A DNA stretch of 52,428 bases from an uncultured Lactobacillus sp. Its GTDB lineage: Bacteria; Bacillota; Bacilli; Lactobacillales; Lactobacillaceae. Positions within the stretch are counted from its first letter, which is position 1. Each line of letters opens with the position of its first letter. Position numbers and translations under genes: made by a program. Below the pieces are notes generated by a model that was not told the origin of the DNA, searched no databases, and saw nothing but the letters and a program-made list of their open reading frames with translations. Location: the NCBI GenBank assembly GCA_905204935.1, contig CAJLBJ010000014.1:1-52428 (forward strand). The letters run 5' to 3'. This document shows positions 52,375-52,428 of this stretch, in pieces.

Positions 52375-52428
52375 CTGGGGTAGCTGGATTCGAACCAGCG
52401 CATGAGGGAGTCAAAGTCCCTTGCCTTA
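52375..52428 (-). tRNA. tRNA-Gln (anticodon UUG), 5' part outside the window
   Basis: The minus strand shows the end of the D arm (TAAGGCA), the anticodon arm AGGGA-CTTTGAC-TCCCT (anticodon TTG, Gln), the T arm GCTGGTTCGAATCCAGC and the acceptor 3' strand TACCCCA plus discriminator G. The first 20 or so bases lie beyond the window edge. CCA is not encoded. Confidence 0.92.

Noticed and set aside
1..52428. CRISPR array
   Set aside because: No regularly spaced direct repeats were seen anywhere in the window, and there are no cas genes.

Overview
The window reads as a chromosome segment of a low-GC lactic acid bacterium (Lactobacillaceae; Ligilactobacillus is my best guess from overall gene content, but the genus is not proven). 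Supporting signs are the AT-rich core, AGGAGG-type ribosome binding sites, the conserved Gram-positive gltX-cysS-mrnC-rlmB-yacP-rpmG-secE-nusG-rplKA-rplJL block, and typical lactobacillar genes (pepC, gpmA, LCP protein, NlpC/P60 hydrolase, nagA).

Region 1 (1-5.9 kb) is a mosaic of foreign mobile DNA. It holds two small Cys-rich KTR proteins, a MerR/TipAS regulator with a textbook 19-bp-spacer promoter, an XRE regulator, a TetR-SDR pair with two matching palindromic operators, one TnpV gene with an early stop codon, the 3' remnant of another tnpV, an oriT-like double hairpin, and an orphan 430-residue protein with a C-terminal HEPN-type R-X4-H motif. This last gene is the best candidate in the window for an undescribed (defence or toxin-like) function.

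Region 2 (6-16.5 kb) is core: topB, a GntR/UTRA regulator, and a tightly overlapping menB-E-F-D-H-C operon with a divergent hotdog thioesterase (probable menI). Together these would convert chorismate to 1,4-dihydroxy-2-naphthoate (DHNA). No menA or menG is present here.

Region 3 (16.9-31.2 kb) carries a large membrane protein, rplL, rplJ with an L10 leader, rplA and rplK with similar candidate L1-binding leaders, a DUF915 hydrolase lodged between rplK and nusG, secE (short), rpmG, yacP, rlmB, mrnC, cysS, gltX, the PIN/TRAM protein YacL, radA and dut.

Region 4 (31.3-40.7 kb) carries a small GNAT, rpiA, pepC, gpmA, an NlpC/P60 hydrolase with a WalR-type box, an AEC transporter, an LCP ligase, a stand-alone KAS III, tRNA-Leu(AAG) and an XRE-membrane regulator broken by three indels.

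Region 5 (about 40.97-44.47 kb) is a second, degenerate integrative element. It is flanked by a 12-bp direct repeat and by 21-bp arm-like repeats. It contains TnpV, an ABC-2 drug-type exporter pair, a truncated relaxase and the C-terminal end of a tyrosine integrase, the last two fused tail to tail across a deletion.

Region 6 (44.5 kb to the end) returns to core: a SprT-like protein, two small hypothetical proteins, nadE-pncB (NAD salvage), a WecG/TagA glycosyltransferase, a GntR regulator (NagR type) next to nagA with a dre-like operator, proC and a partial tRNA-Gln(UUG).
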